64,000 nucleotides of DNA from UBA4660 sp034408895 (GCA_034408895.1 JAWXCI010000019.1:1-64000); one strand, 5' to 3'. Shown: positions 43,613 to 52,514, counted from the first letter of the stretch. Notes: generated by a model from the letters alone, not told the origin. Program-made: numbers and translations.

Positions 43613-44698
43613 TCAATAGTTCATGAACTCAGCAATGAGGCGATGGAAATGATGCGTTCCCGTTTCGCGTTTTGGAGAGTATCGGCCACCAGTGTAGAAA
43701 CGGGAGTGAATTCCCAATTGAACATTTTCAACTATGGCCTCGTCCTCTCGTTCCACTTTGTCAAGCATGTGAGCTGCATTTGAATTCCACTTCGATTCGT
43801 CCATCAGGTAAGTGACAAACGAAATTTTTGTGAGTTGTTTGTTGATGGGCTTCACCACATTCATTGACAAGCCCCAGGGATAGAAGTTGAACATCAGGTT
43901 GGGGAAAATCCAGTAGTAGTAGGCAGCCACTTCTTTTCCAAAGTCAGGTGAATCTGCAGGCAATTCAAAAACAAAATCGCCACCTTTCGAAGGTGCCAGT
44001 TGTAGCGAACCATATCGAAAAAGTTCAGTGGTGTAGGTGCCATAGTCAATCACCGCGTTGAGGTCGGCATGGACGAATGGAATATGAAAACCTTCGAGGT
44101 AATTTTCGCAATACAAAGCCCAATGCGCTTTTACCAGGTAGTCACGAGTCTGGATAGAAATTTTTTTGAAATTGTGGAGCGGAAGAAAACTTAACCTCTT
44201 TTGCATTTCGCCCAGCGCTTCATCCAGCATCATTTTCGGATGGGTTGATGCAAAAAGCCAGGGTCCCCATTGGCCCATCGGAATTTTTACCAGGTCATCC
44301 TTTTCAGAAGGGAAATTTTGTACTCCCTCAAACTCCGGCATGTGTTTGAATTTGCCATTCATCCCAAACCTTCGTCCGTGGTATCTACAGCGGATTTGGT
44401 TTTCTATACAGGAATTTTCCACCAAAATGTTTCCGCGATGAGTACACACATTGGAAAGACAATGAAGTTCATCTTCCTTGCTTCGCGAAAGCAAAACCGG
44501 CTCATCCAAAAAACCGGGAAGTAAGGTGCGTGGTACAAGCTGTCCAGGTAATTTCACCTCATCCACATCACCGGCAAATTGCCATGAGTGGGAAAATATT
44601 TTTTCCTTTGATAGTTCAAAGGCTTCATCGGTAGAATAAAAATCAGTGTGAAGTGTAGTTGCCTTTGTAATGTCTTCATCAACAAAAAAATTCTTCAT
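43613..44698 (-). CDS. Rieske non-haem iron oxygenase alpha subunit (GbcA-like)
   Basis: A 361-aa oxygenase. The Rieske [2Fe-2S] site is CTHRGNI and CRYHGRRF (near residues 85-110), and the catalytic mononuclear iron site includes the NYLEGFHIPFVHADLN segment (His, His, Asp pattern). The size and motifs fit ring-hydroxylating or choline/glycine-betaine-type monooxygenases. The adjacent PaaE-like reductase would supply electrons. The substrate is not determinable here. The divergent PaaI thioesterase at 44779 might mean an aryl-CoA pathway. Confidence 0.87.
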   Translation of the reverse strand: MKNFFVDEDITKATTLHTDFYSTDEAFELSKEKIFSHSWQFAGDVDEVKLPGQLVPRTLLPGFLDEPVLLSRSKEDELHCLSNVCTHRGNILVENSCIENQIRCRYHGRRFGMNGKFKHMPEFEGVQNFPSEKDDLVKIPMGQWGPWLFASTHPKMMLDEALGEMQKRLSFLPLHNFKKISIQTRDYLVKAHWALYCENYLEGFHIPFVHADLNAVIDYGTYTTELFRYGSLQLAPSKGGDFVFELPADSPDFGKEVAAYYYWIFPNLMFNFYPWGLSMNVVKPINKQLTKISFVTYLMDESKWNSNAAHMLDKVEREDEAIVENVQLGIHSRFYTGGRYSPKRETGTHHFHRLIAEFMNY

Positions 44699-44778
44699 CG
44701 GAGGTGGGGTTTAAAATTGTTGGGGTTGATTTGCGCAAGATTAGTGGTTGGCGCTTGATACAAAAAAAACAACATCCA

Positions 44779-45201
44779 ATGAACGCGGAAGAAAAAGCCA
44801 TAGCAGTAGTTAACAAGATGTTCAATAACGACCCCATGTCGCAGTGGCTGGGCATCGAAAGAACGAAGGATGGCATAGGCATTTCCAATTTGCGATTGGT
44901 GGTGCGCAAGGAAATGCTCAATGGATTTTCCATCGCTCATGGTGGAATTACTTATTGCCTTGCTGACAGCGCACTTGCTTTCGCTTCCAATTCGCACGGC
45001 ATTCAATCGGTGTCCATAGAAACATCCATCTCACACGTTGCACCTGTGTTGGAAGGCGATGTTCTCACTACAGAAGTTGAAGAAAAAAATCTGACGAGCC
45101 GGATAGGACTTTATTACATCACCGTAAAAAACCAGCACGGAAAAGTGGTGGCATTTTTTAAGGGGACGGTTTACAGAACGGGGAAGGAGTGGGAAGTGTG
45201 A
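44779..45201 (+). CDS. Hotdog-fold thioesterase, PaaI-like
   Basis: A 140-aa hotdog thioesterase. HGGITYCLADSALAFASNSHG is the central helix motif with conserved Asp, ISHVAPVLEGDVLTTEVEEKN and YYITVKNQHGKVVAFFKGT are the family strands. PaaI enzymes hydrolyse phenylacetyl-CoA-derived intermediates. The ATG at 44779 was preferred to an ORF start that would lie 5 bp from the Rieske start. The gap to the divergent Rieske gene is then 80 bp and holds a TTGATTTG -7-like box. Confidence 0.85.
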   Translation: MNAEEKAIAVVNKMFNNDPMSQWLGIERTKDGIGISNLRLVVRKEMLNGFSIAHGGITYCLADSALAFASNSHGIQSVSIETSISHVAPVLEGDVLTTEVEEKNLTSRIGLYYITVKNQHGKVVAFFKGTVYRTGKEWEV

Positions 45202-45504
45202 GTTTTTACCGTGATTCAATTTCAAAAAGATTCTACCATTGATTTCGTTGACCATTGTTGATGAGAAAAACGGGAAATGAAAAACCCCGCCACCACACTT
45301 ATTTGTAGCGACAGGGTCTCCATTGTCAATCAAACCAGTTGAGGTTGTTTGGAGTAAAGTATTCTGGGATCCAATTCTGTGCATCCGCAGCGAAGTAGGA
45401 GCGGGGCAGATTGCTTTATTATCCCTGAAACTCTTATTGCATAATGCCCTTGTTAGCCGTTCGTTGATTTACTACATGGTCATAGTAAAAGTTTCTCCCC
45501 CTGC
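45202..45504. other. 303-bp gap, nothing recognised
   Basis: A short open frame in this stretch looks random, and there is no tRNA, hairpin or repeat beyond a weak GC-rich pair near 45285-45315. Confidence 0.5.
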
Positions 45505-47118
45505 TCAATTACGGCTATTGGTTATTTCAATTTCTCCGACTTTGACGTGTACACTATCGGAATGTTCGCTGCGTGTGATTTCAATACCATCATGTCTGAA
45601 AATTACTCCGGAGTGATGTTCGTCATGCCAGCCATCCTCTCCCATGGTTTTCACCTTGCCGTCAAAATCCTCGTGATGGTTTATCCGGTTGATGTTCTTT
45701 CCGAGCTGGATGCTTTTTCCCTCGGGAATGAAAATCTGAATTTCCACATGATGGTCACGATAGGGTATGTTTTCCGGCAACTTGAAATATGGATCAAGCA
45801 GGATGGTGTCGCCTTGTAAGGTGTAGTTGTAAACAATTTTTTCGGCAGCGGCAATGGCTTTTGAGTTCGTTTGCCCGTGGGCTTGGAGCAGTACTTCCAT
45901 TTTGAAATCGCTTCGGTCGGTTTCATAAAACTGGAGGCTGACAGGTTCGCCAAATACTACCATGTTGCCATCATCTTTTATCATGTCGAAAAATTCGCGG
46001 TCATGGTATTCGATACTGTTGTGGAAGAAGACATCATCATTTACAGAAAGGTAAATGGTATCGCTGTTAAAGGTGTAAGTGGTTTTCAAGTCGGCATCGT
46101 TGCTGTATTCGCGAAGGGTGCTTACACCAGTCCAGATAAGCATGGTGACACCGATAATGATGAGTACGGTGAGGCTCCATCCCAGTCCGGGAATTTTTTT
46201 GTTGACTCCAAACAACAATTTGATACCGGAGTAAATGAGGGCAATGCAGATTGAAACTATTACGAGTATCCCTCCTGCGAGCAGCCAGCCAAAATCTCCG
46301 CTGTTGTTGAAGAAGTATTTGTCAATTGTGTTGAAATCAGCTTTACCCGCCCCAAAGAAATTGATGTCGGCAGCTATCCATGAACCGATGCCGGAAATAA
46401 GGATGCTGAGGCCGATGAAAAGGAAGATCAATCCTATTCCCCGCGAGATTACGTTGCCAACAGCCGAGGCCACCTCTCTGCCTTTCCTGCTAAAGTTGCG
46501 CGAACTCTTGTTGGCAGTTTTGCGAATGTTCTCACTTGCAACCTTTGCTTCTTCATTTACCTTTTTGCGGATGTTTTCCACTGTGACAGGCTCACCCATC
46601 ATCTGGAGTTTTTCCGCAGTGGTTTCCGCTACAGGAATCACCGCCCAGAGGATGATGTAAACGAGGATTGGTGTTCCGATTCCTACAAGTATTAGCACAA
46701 CAGTTATTGCACGAAGTATGATGGGATCCCACCCGAAGTAGTGTGAAAGACCAGCGCACACTCCGCCTATCATTTCATCATCCTTGTCACGGTAGACTCG
46801 CCTGTTGCGGTTTCGCATAGTGGATTCCGAAGCGGGTGCTTCCTGTTTTGTATCGCCCAAGTTGTAGTCTTCCGGTTGTCCCATAATGGCGATGACATCA
46901 TCCACATCGGATCGCACGATCACGTTTTTTGTTTCGCTTTGGCGCAATAGGAAAAGTTCCGCAATTCGCGCTTCAATGTCATCCATTATTTCCTTTTCGC
47001 CCGGGTCGCCTGTGAAGTTGTCCTTGATGCGGTCGAGGTAATTTTTAATAATCTGGAAGGCGTCTTCTTCCACATGGAATACTGTTCCGCCCAGGTTTAT
47101 CATGATAGTTTTGTTCAT
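45505..47118 (-). CDS. PspC-domain membrane protein
   Basis: A 537-aa protein. The N-terminal HEPN-like segment (MINLGGTVFHVEEDAFQIIKNYLDRIK) is typical of Bacteroidota PspC proteins. Then comes the PspC domain RNRRVYRDKDDEMIGGVCAGLSHYFGWDP, followed by three or more hydrophobic helices (residues about 130-300) and a beta-rich extracytoplasmic part (from residue 340), DUF4097-like, ending near VHVKVGEIEITNS. It is co-transcribed with padR, 1 bp downstream of it. It probably senses envelope stress; the ligand is unknown. Confidence 0.88.
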   Translation of the reverse strand: MNKTIMINLGGTVFHVEEDAFQIIKNYLDRIKDNFTGDPGEKEIMDDIEARIAELFLLRQSETKNVIVRSDVDDVIAIMGQPEDYNLGDTKQEAPASESTMRNRNRRVYRDKDDEMIGGVCAGLSHYFGWDPIILRAITVVLILVGIGTPILVYIILWAVIPVAETTAEKLQMMGEPVTVENIRKKVNEEAKVASENIRKTANKSSRNFSRKGREVASAVGNVISRGIGLIFLFIGLSILISGIGSWIAADINFFGAGKADFNTIDKYFFNNSGDFGWLLAGGILVIVSICIALIYSGIKLLFGVNKKIPGLGWSLTVLIIIGVTMLIWTGVSTLREYSNDADLKTTYTFNSDTIYLSVNDDVFFHNSIEYHDREFFDMIKDDGNMVVFGEPVSLQFYETDRSDFKMEVLLQAHGQTNSKAIAAAEKIVYNYTLQGDTILLDPYFKLPENIPYRDHHVEIQIFIPEGKSIQLGKNINRINHHEDFDGKVKTMGEDGWHDEHHSGVIFRHDGIEITRSEHSDSVHVKVGEIEITNSRN

Positions 47119-47119
47119 C

Positions 47120-47449
47120 TTATTCGGCTTTAGTGGTTTGTTTTACGGCATGAGCAAGTTCGTCCCAGGTGGAGCGCAGTTCTTCAAGAAACTTCTTTCC
47201 ATCGCGGGTTAGTTGATAGTATTTGCGAGGCGGTCCTTGCGTACTCTCCTCCCAACGGTAGGTGAGCAGCCCGTCATTTTTTAGCCGGGTGAGCAGGGGG
47301 TAAAGCGTTCCTTCCACCACTATAAGCTTTGCCTTTTTCAGGTCAGCGATAATGTCAGAAGGATAGGCTTCGCCACGCGAAAGCACTCCCAGGATGCAGA
47401 ATTCGAGCACCCCTTTGCGCATTTGAGCTTTGGCATTTTCGATATCCAT
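47120..47449 (-). CDS. PadR-family transcriptional regulator
   Basis: A 109-aa winged-helix protein (MRKGVLEFCILGVLSRGEAYPSDIIADLKKAKLIVVEGTLYPLLTRLKNDGLLTYRW) followed by GPPRKYYQLTRDGKKFL, both family signatures. It is likely to repress its own operon with the PspC gene; the two are 1 bp apart. No operator was identified. Confidence 0.92.
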   Translation of the reverse strand: MDIENAKAQMRKGVLEFCILGVLSRGEAYPSDIIADLKKAKLIVVEGTLYPLLTRLKNDGLLTYRWEESTQGPPRKYYQLTRDGKKFLEELRSTWDELAHAVKQTTKAE

Positions 47450-47479
47450 AATTTAAAATTTATTTTTGATGTCTGTTGC

Positions 47480-47878
47480 TTAAATAAGTGCGAAGCGAAT
47501 CGTAAATTCATAATGACCGCTTTGTTCAGGACTCGTAAGTTGAAAGATGTGATCCTCCAGACTGTTCTTCACAAACTCTTTCAATTGAGGAGAGGAGGAA
47601 TAAACTTCGGGCACTGATGCTTTTCCATCCACTGATATAAAAAGGTGTACAAAAACTTCTGCTGGGTTGTTTAATCGCAGATGGCTCGGGTAGTGGAACG
47701 CACCAGAAATCTGGTTACGTATTTCCGCGTTCTGTGCTGCCGGTGCATCGGTTTGAGAAGCTGAAGTGATCCAACTAAATGTAAAATGATTCGGCCCCTG
47801 CTCGTGGGCACTGGCTGATGCCGTTGTGATGAGCAGTACGAAAAGTGCTGCGATAATCCTGGTTGATGTTTTAATCAT
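47480..47878 (-). CDS. Exported protein of unknown function
   Basis: A 132-aa protein with a signal peptide (MIKTSTRIIAALFVLLITTASASA). HLRLNNPAEVFVHLFISVDGKASVPEVYSSSPQLKEFVKNSLEDHIFQL resembles the TonB C-terminal-like/energy-transducer fold found in many Bacteroidota exported proteins. It ends FTIRFALI. It lies 30 bp upstream of padR on the same strand. The ATG at 47878 starts the signal peptide. Confidence 0.62.
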   Translation of the reverse strand: MIKTSTRIIAALFVLLITTASASAHEQGPNHFTFSWITSASQTDAPAAQNAEIRNQISGAFHYPSHLRLNNPAEVFVHLFISVDGKASVPEVYSSSPQLKEFVKNSLEDHIFQLTSPEQSGHYEFTIRFALI

Positions 47879-48312
47879 GATTTTATTTTTTAAGTTGAGT
47901 ATCCCTAAAGAAAAACGAGACGGGCTGTGAGACTGGGTATTCATTTTCGGTGGTTGTTGTTTGTGTGAATGATTTTTTTTCTGTTCCTTCCATTAACAGG
48001 TAAAGTGCCTTACCCATTAAATGACGATGCAAATATATGGGTATCGGATTGTACAGTGCACAACATAGTACCAAAAAAATTGTTAATGAATGAAAAAGAC
48101 TGTGTGTAGCCAACACGTCATTCCACTGCGCCAGGGCATGGATGTCCACTCGCAGAGACCCGTGAACCGCACTCTGTGAGGTATGAACTCTCAACACGAA
48201 CACGCAATACCACACGAGTTCCCGCATGAGTTGGAATGGAATAAAACGGTGGAATGCGAATCTTGGGCTTGAACTTATGCTCTGGCCTTTTAGTGTGGGC
48301 GCAACTATTTGC

Positions 48313-48462
48313 GGATGTACTGACCCTACAGCCTGTGGATACAACCCGGCTGCAAACATCGAAGACGGTTCGTGCGACTATTCGCTGATTCCGGTGACGG
48401 TACACATGGTAAATACAGGAGACTTACTGTTGCTGATGGCAGCGTTTGGAAGCGTCTGTTGA
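48313..48462 (+). pseudogene. Relic of a GCTD-repeat, dockerin-ended secreted protein
   Basis: An open frame encodes GCTDPTACGYNPAANIEDGSC and then, after a few residues, VNTGDLLLLMAAFGSVC and a stop. This is the repeat and end of a protein like that at 9911, with everything between and the N-terminus missing. The rest of the 627-bp gap 47879-48505 shows no gene, only A/T-rich and low-complexity sequence. Confidence 0.65.
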
Positions 48463-48505
48463 TACAATTACACACTGATGAAGGATATGAGAATGTCTTC
48501 TTTAT

Positions 48506-49771
48506 TCAGATTGATAAGTTGGTTAATGCTTTCGGGCGAATGATTTTTATGCAGACGAAGAGCAAGCCAAGTGCAATGGGAATGGTGGCGAAGTGAAGGC
48601 GTTGAGTGAAAAGGAAGAATCCGAAGAACATGATGAATAGTGAAATCATGAACACTCCTGCATACCATCTCTGCCATTTCCTTTTTCCGCAGACAAAAGC
48701 AAAACCGAGATTGAGTGGATTAGCCCAGAGGATATTCCAGTTGGCCTGCGTGGTGGTGTGGTCAGTAAAAAACCAAAGGAAGATGATGAGCGCACCCACA
48801 AGGCCGGAGATGAAGAGGAGGATGCGGTCGGGAATGATGAGCTGGCGGTATGGCGATTTGCCGATGTGACAATTTTCTGCTGTCCCGACACTTCGGGATG
48901 ACGATGGGCTGATGGCCTGAAGTGCGGGTGGGGTTTTTCGTTTTAGCAAGACAATGCCGAGGGTGACTTGCAAGACGAGGAAGAGGAAAAACACATTGGT
49001 GGGTTTCCAGAAGTTGGGCTTTGCAAGATGGAATTTCTGCGCAAGTATTTCGTTCGGCTGGGAGGTGATTTTATTTCCACCCCGCAAGGCGTAGTCAAAT
49101 TCCTGGAGCAAACTATCGGGCAAAAAACTATAGTCCCTTTTCTCCATTGTTTTATCGCAGCCGGTGCCAAGGGCAAGGTCGATCCCGAAATCGCTCCACG
49201 GCATGTAGTTGAGATTATTCTGGATGGCATCACGAAAAGTAACGGGGTGCGGTGGCACGTAACTGAAGTTGATGCTGTCACCATTATTTGCACAAACATC
49301 TTGAATGATATCGCGAACGCGAGTGGAGCAATTATCATAAAAGAAATCGTAGCGGTAGTATCGGTTCTCGGGTTTCAGATTGTCTTCAAGAAGTTTAAGA
49401 AGTTCTTCTGATTGGGTAGGGGAGAGGTTGAGTTGTTGTTCCCACACCCCACGCCCGGTCATTTGGTATTCGTACATGAATTCATCAAAACCAGAGCGTG
49501 ACAACATGTAGTCAAGTTTGCCTTTGGCGAATTTGATGTAGAAGTCGTCACTGAATTCGAAGGTGCCGTAGTTGTACACCTCATCAAAAATTGCAGCGCC
49601 TGTTAGTTCTTTACAACGAATGGCTGTGTGACCGAATACGCTGTACAAATCGGGGCCGGGACTACAGGTAAGAATGGAGAAGCTGAAGGTGGGGATGGGT
49701 GATGAAGTTTGTGCCGGTGAACGATCATAGATCATCCCCGCAACAATCATAAAGAGGAAAATTTTCTTCAT
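48506..49771 (-). CDS. DUF4105 membrane protein
   Basis: A 421-aa protein with a signal peptide (MKKIFLFMIVAGMIYDRSPAQ). The N-terminal DUF4105 (Lnb periplasmic) domain shows SILTCSPGPDLYSVFGHTAIRC, YNYGTFEFSDDFYIKFAKGKLDYML and YDFFYDNCSTRVRDII. Four or five transmembrane helices follow. The stretch SSSRSVGTAENCH near residue 297 is encoded by an inserted TCCCGACACTTCGGGA palindrome region (48883-48898), probably a late addition. The start overlaps dapF's stop by 4 bp, so it is the second gene of that operon. Confidence 0.8.
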   Translation of the reverse strand: MKKIFLFMIVAGMIYDRSPAQTSSPIPTFSFSILTCSPGPDLYSVFGHTAIRCKELTGAAIFDEVYNYGTFEFSDDFYIKFAKGKLDYMLSRSGFDEFMYEYQMTGRGVWEQQLNLSPTQSEELLKLLEDNLKPENRYYRYDFFYDNCSTRVRDIIQDVCANNGDSINFSYVPPHPVTFRDAIQNNLNYMPWSDFGIDLALGTGCDKTMEKRDYSFLPDSLLQEFDYALRGGNKITSQPNEILAQKFHLAKPNFWKPTNVFFLFLVLQVTLGIVLLKRKTPPALQAISPSSSRSVGTAENCHIGKSPYRQLIIPDRILLFISGLVGALIIFLWFFTDHTTTQANWNILWANPLNLGFAFVCGKRKWQRWYAGVFMISLFIMFFGFFLFTQRLHFATIPIALGLLFVCIKIIRPKALTNLSI

Positions 49772-50562
49772 CCCATATCTCCTTCATAAACAAACTGCGC
49801 GGGGCCGATGAGCCAGATGTCTTCAAAACCATCATCCCCCAAATTCTTCATTTCTACTGATAATTGTCCGCCACGGGTTTGTACAATCACTGATTTTAGT
49901 TCCGGATGCTGGTGCGCATAACTCAGTGCCGCTGCTGTAACTCCGGTGCCGCAACTGAGGGTTTCGCCCTCGACACCGCGCTCGTAGGTGCGCAATCTTA
50001 GCCCCTTTACTACCTCACCCTGGCCCTCTCCAAGGGAGAGGGGGGAGGCCTCCACGAAATTCACGTTGATGCCTTCCTCTTTAAACCGTGGGTTGAAACG
50101 GATGGCCCGTGCTTCTGTCATCAAATCAACGGTGTCCACATCATCTACATATATAATATAGTGTGGCGAACCGGTGTGGATAATGTAGTGAGCGGCTTGT
50201 TGCTCCACGCCCAGCACATTGCGCATGTGGATGCGCACAACGTTGTTTTCTATCACTCCCTGGTGGGTGCCATCTATGGCTTTGAACGTTGTGTGGCTTT
50301 CGATGATGCCAAGTTTTTTGGCAAACAGGATGGCGCAGCGCGAACCGTTGCCGCAAAAACTTTGCGAACCATCGGGGTTGAAGAAGTTCATGTAGAAATC
50401 GGCATCACCTGTTTCTTCAATAATGATGATACCATCGCTGCCGATGCCGAAGCGCCTGTCGCAGAGTTTCACTATTTCTTGCCGCGAGGGTGTAAATTTT
50501 CCATCGCGACCGTCCACTAGTATGAAGTCGTTGCCCGTTCCCTGGTATTTGTGGAAATGCAT
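49768..50562 (-). CDS. dapF: Diaminopimelate epimerase
   Basis: A 264-aa PLP-independent epimerase converting LL- to meso-diaminopimelate for lysine and peptidoglycan. KYQGTGNDFILVDG, FFNPDGSQSFCGNGSRC (first catalytic Cys in CGNGSRC), NFNPRF-like segments and SCGTGVTAAAL (second catalytic Cys) are present. Between GINVNFVE and LRLRTYERG is a stretch, ASPLSLGEGQGEVVKG, absent from typical DapF and encoded by a repeat element (50013-50048). It lies at the linker before the C-terminal domain, so the enzyme may still fold. Confidence 0.92.
   Translation of the reverse strand: MHFHKYQGTGNDFILVDGRDGKFTPSRQEIVKLCDRRFGIGSDGIIIIEETGDADFYMNFFNPDGSQSFCGNGSRCAILFAKKLGIIESHTTFKAIDGTHQGVIENNVVRIHMRNVLGVEQQAAHYIIHTGSPHYIIYVDDVDTVDLMTEARAIRFNPRFKEEGINVNFVEASPLSLGEGQGEVVKGLRLRTYERGVEGETLSCGTGVTAAALSYAHQHPELKSVIVQTRGGQLSVEMKNLGDDGFEDIWLIGPAQFVYEGDMG
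50013..50048. repeat. SPLSxGEGxG-type repeat inside dapF
   Basis: CCTCACCCTGGCCCTCTCC and AAGGGAGAGGGGGGAGG (plus-strand sense) form a hairpin-like element in frame within dapF. The same element, in other phase, is at 55225-55262 inside the E1 gene. Confidence 0.7.
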
Positions 50563-50713
50563 GGGGCAAAGAAATGCAATTGATGGTTGATAGTGGAAGA
50601 TTGAAAATTGAAGATGGGCTGATGCGCAGCTAGGGTTAATACTTTTGTTGAACGATGATCACAAAGACTTCCATTGGTCTGGAAGTGAAGTGCGAGAAAA
50701 TCAAGAAAAGAAT

Positions 50714-50977
50714 ATGAAGCTGCCGAAACTTTTTTCTGTGACTGATGCGAAGTCCCTGAGCGATTACCGCTTGCTCATTGCTTTTAGCGATGGTGCTGTG
50801 CGCGAGGTGGACTTCGGGCCGTACCTGCACCAGCGCGACCGGGGTTATTATGTCCGGTACCGCCAGAAGAAGGAGTTCATGAAGTTTAAACTGGTGGATG
50901 GCAACATTGTGTGGGGCAAGAATTGGGAACTAATCTTCAACCTTGATGAATTGTACACCGGCAACATCGGAAAGTGA
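50714..50977 (+). CDS. DUF2442 small protein
   Basis: An 87-aa protein matching the DUF2442 pattern: FSVTDAKSLSDYRLLIAFSDGAVREVDFGPYL, FMKFKLVDGNIVWGKNWELIFNLDELY. Members are often part of toxin-antitoxin-like pairs with DUF4160, but no partner is seen here. The ATG at 50714 follows AGAAAAGAAT, a weak ribosome site. The gap 50978-51198 holds no gene. Confidence 0.8.
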   Translation: MKLPKLFSVTDAKSLSDYRLLIAFSDGAVREVDFGPYLHQRDRGYYVRYRQKKEFMKFKLVDGNIVWGKNWELIFNLDELYTGNIGK

Positions 50978-51198
50978 TTGCTCTGCTGATTGGTTAGGCT
51001 GGTCTTCTGAGTGCTTATGAATGATTGCGGAGGGGTTGAAAGGACGTGCTGATGGATTAGGAATGGGTGCGGGGTAGGGCAATCGGGCTTCTGCTCTTTA
51101 ACACACTACGCCCTAAACGGGGAAACCGCAGCGTCACTGCCTGTCTCCCGCTTGGGAATGCGGAACCGCCCCTTTAGGGGGTTGGGTGTGTGGGCAGA

Positions 51199-52359
51199 CT
51201 ACTTTTTGGAGTTGGCGAGGGACTGCCGGGCGCGGGCGAGATTCTCCGCCACGGTTTTGGTGGTCGGATGTTCCTTACCCAGGAACTTCTCGAAGATTGG
51301 CAATGCATTTTCAAAATACTCAATGGCTTTGCCGTATTGGCCTTTGTTGTCCCATGCACTGCCCAGGTTGTTGAGGCTGGCGGCTACGTTGGGATGTTCT
51401 TCGCCAAATACTTTTTTATCAATGGCCAATGCCTGCCCGTAATACTCAATGGCTTTGTCGTATTGGCCTTTTGCTTTCCATGCACTGCCCAGGTTGTTGA
51501 GGCCAGTGGCTACTTGCGGATGTTCTTCTCCAAATGCTTTTTTCCATATGGCCAATGCCTGCTCGAAATACTCAATGGCTTTGTCGTAGTGGCCTTTTGC
51601 TCGCCATACACTGCCCATGTTGTTGAGGCCAGTGGCTATTTGCGGATGTTCTTCTCCAAATGCTTTTTTATCAATGTCCAATGCCTGCTCGTAATACTCA
51701 ATGGCTTTGTCGTAGTGGCCTGTGCTGTGCCATGCAAGACCAATGTTGTTGAGGCGGGTGGCTATATCGGGATGTTCTTTTCCAAAGACTTTTTTATCAA
51801 TCGCTAGTGCCTGCTCGTAATAATCAATAGCTTTGTCGTAAAGGCCTTTGTTGTACCATGCACCGCCCAGGTTGTTGAGGTCTATAGCTACATCGGGATG
51901 TTCTTCTCCAAATACTTTTTTATCAATGTCCAATGCCTTTTCGTAATACTCAATGGCTTTGTCGTAAAGGCCTTTATTGACCCATGCAAGGCCCAGGTTG
52001 TTGAGGATAGCGCCCTCCATCTTATAAGGCTCATCATAGTTTGAAAGATATTTTTCCGCCAGTTACAGGTATTGGATTGCTTCATCATACTCGCCCATTG
52101 CACTAAGGAAACCGCCAAAGTCATTCAGGTAAAGAGGATTTTTAGGTTGCAGTTCCACCGCTTTGCGGCAGAGTACACGGGCATCGTCATAGCGCAATTC
52201 TTTTTCATCAATCCTTGCCGCCTTAAAACACGCTTTTGCAGAATTTGCTTTTTCTGCTTCGGTGAGAGTCGTGGTTGCGTTGGTCGCTGCATTCGTGGTT
52301 TCCTGCGCGCAGCACATTCACATCATCACTAAAAAGAAGATTGTAAAAAGATTTTTCAT
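51199..52359 (-). pseudogene. TPR-repeat secreted protein broken by two stop codons
   Basis: One continuous frame of 386 codons runs from ATG 52359 (MKNLFTIFFLVMM) to 51199. It has a TGA at codon 14, within the signal peptide (after LVMM), and a TAA at codon 99 (52063-52065) between AIQYL and LAEKYL. Each is one transition from a plausible sense codon (TGG and CAA). The mature part, around codons 100-386, holds six 42-residue TPR units of the type YDKAIEYYEQALAIDKKV...EHPxVATxLNNLG. The DNA therefore shows tandem 126-bp repeats. Downstream fragments could still be translated from internal ATGs. Confidence 0.85.
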
Positions 52360-52418
52360 GATGAGAATTTATTTTACAACAGTACGAATATTCATTCACC
52401 TTAATTTTTTTTCTGCAT

Positions 52419-52452
52419 AAACCTTATAGGTTTTCGAAAACCTATAAGGTTT
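52419..52452. repeat. 34-bp perfect palindrome
   Basis: AAACCTTATAGGTTTTC and its complement GAAAACCTATAAGGTTT form one uninterrupted palindrome centred on TTCGAA. It is a possible extragenic repeat or bidirectional terminator upstream of the TPR gene. Confidence 0.75.
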
Positions 52453-52478
52453 GCAGGCGGCCTGGGGGTGTGGGAAGG

Positions 52479-52514
52479 TTAGTCTTTGGAGTTGGCGAGG
52501 GATTCGGAGATGGG
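52479..52514 (-). pseudogene. 3'-end fragment of a second TPR gene
   Basis: On the minus strand this encodes ESLANSKD and a stop, closely matching QSLANSKK at the end of the TPR gene (51199). The flanking bases (GGGTGTGTGGG-like before TTTGGAGTTGGCGAGGG) also match the region after that gene. It is probably the tail of a lost tandem copy. Confidence 0.5.

Noticed and set aside
51199..52020. Treating the two TPR frames as separate genes
   Set aside because: They share one reading frame and a signal peptide upstream, separated only by stop codons.
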